Of a stretch of DNA of 6,989 bases, positions 6,838 through 6,989 are shown in pieces (within the stretch, counting starts at the first letter, position 1; every line of letters starts with the position of its first letter). The position numbers and the translations under genes are program-made. The DNA comes from Azonexus sp. (GTDB lineage: Bacteria > Pseudomonadota > Gammaproteobacteria > Burkholderiales > Rhodocyclaceae). The notes beneath the pieces were generated by a model that did not search any database, was not told where the DNA came from, and saw nothing but the letters and a program-made list of their open reading frames with translations. The stretch is from contig JAKLLI010000097.1 in the NCBI GenBank assembly GCA_023150195.1, positions 1-6,989 of the forward strand, in the 5' to 3' direction.

Positions 6838-6989
6838 GTGACGATCCGCAACGCCTTCTATGCGCAATCGGGGGGCGTGACGGCGGTCATCAACGCGACG
6901 GCGTGCGGGCTGATTCAGACTGCACGCCGTTGTCACGAGCGGATCGGGAAAGTCTACGCGGGCCACGATGGCATCATCGGAGCACTGAC
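6838..6989 (+). CDS. pfp: 6-phosphofructokinase, probably pyrophosphate-dependent (5' part only)
   Basis: Only the first 50 codons are present; the window edge cuts the gene. From GTG 6838 the product begins MTIRNAFYAQSGGVTAVINA and continues through TARRCHERIGKVYAGHDGIIGAL. The SGGVTAVINA nucleotide/phosphate-binding loop and the GxxGIxGAL segment match phosphofructokinases, and the GGVTAVIN wording is that of the pyrophosphate-using branch rather than ATP-type enzymes (GGDAPGMN). Such enzymes reversibly convert fructose 6-phosphate and pyrophosphate to fructose 1,6-bisphosphate and phosphate. The GTG start fits the family N-terminus. It lies 4 bases after adk, so co-transcription is likely. 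The phosphate-donor-determining residues lie beyond the window, so ATP use is not excluded. Confidence 0.85.
   Translation, partial: MTIRNAFYAQSGGVTAVINATACGLIQTARRCHERIGKVYAGHDGIIGAL

Overview
The window looks like a high-GC Gram-negative chromosome, most likely a betaproteobacterium. The gene order sodB / xseA / exbB-exbD-lpxK-Trm112-kdsB-adk / pyrophosphate-type phosphofructokinase fits the Rhodocyclales (Dechloromonas/Azoarcus type) best. That placement rests on gene order and remembered protein similarity, not on a search.

Layout. Positions 1-114 resemble the non-coding end of an insertion sequence, read on the minus strand. Directly beside it is an AT-richer unrecognised reading frame (137-616, open back to 113), which may be the 3' remnant of a larger gene cut by that insertion. 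A perfect 12-bp hairpin with flanking A/T runs (724-753) is a bidirectional terminator. Three copies of a 20-bp AT-rich repeat (763-834) separate this accessory segment from the conserved core.

On the minus strand lie sodB (iron superoxide dismutase, 852-1439) and, upstream of it, xseA (exonuclease VII large subunit, 1493-2848). sodB seems to have its own promoter overlapping the xseA stop codon. xseA lacks a Shine-Dalgarno sequence and may be leaderless. The divergent gap 2849-3131 is AT-rich near xseA. It also holds a perfect DnaA box inside an 11-bp perfect inverted repeat, and a second hairpin.

On the plus strand, from 3132 to the end, is a tight envelope operon. exbB and exbD encode an inner-membrane proton-driven motor pair. 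lpxK encodes the lipid A 4'-kinase. A 58-residue Trm112-family zinc-ribbon protein overlaps lpxK, and kdsB (CMP-Kdo synthetase) follows by stop/start overlap. lpxK and kdsB supply lipid A and activated Kdo for the Kdo-lipid A core of LPS. After an 87-bp gap comes adk (adenylate kinase). Four bases after its stop begins a 6-phosphofructokinase of the pyrophosphate-dependent type, cut by the window edge.

Most of the window is ordinary conserved housekeeping sequence. The parts worth a second look are the accessory left end, the DnaA-box hairpin in front of exbB, and a strong hairpin just inside lpxK. No clear new system is visible. The nearest candidate is the truncated left-end gene, which could be the tail of a larger accessory, possibly defence-related, protein.
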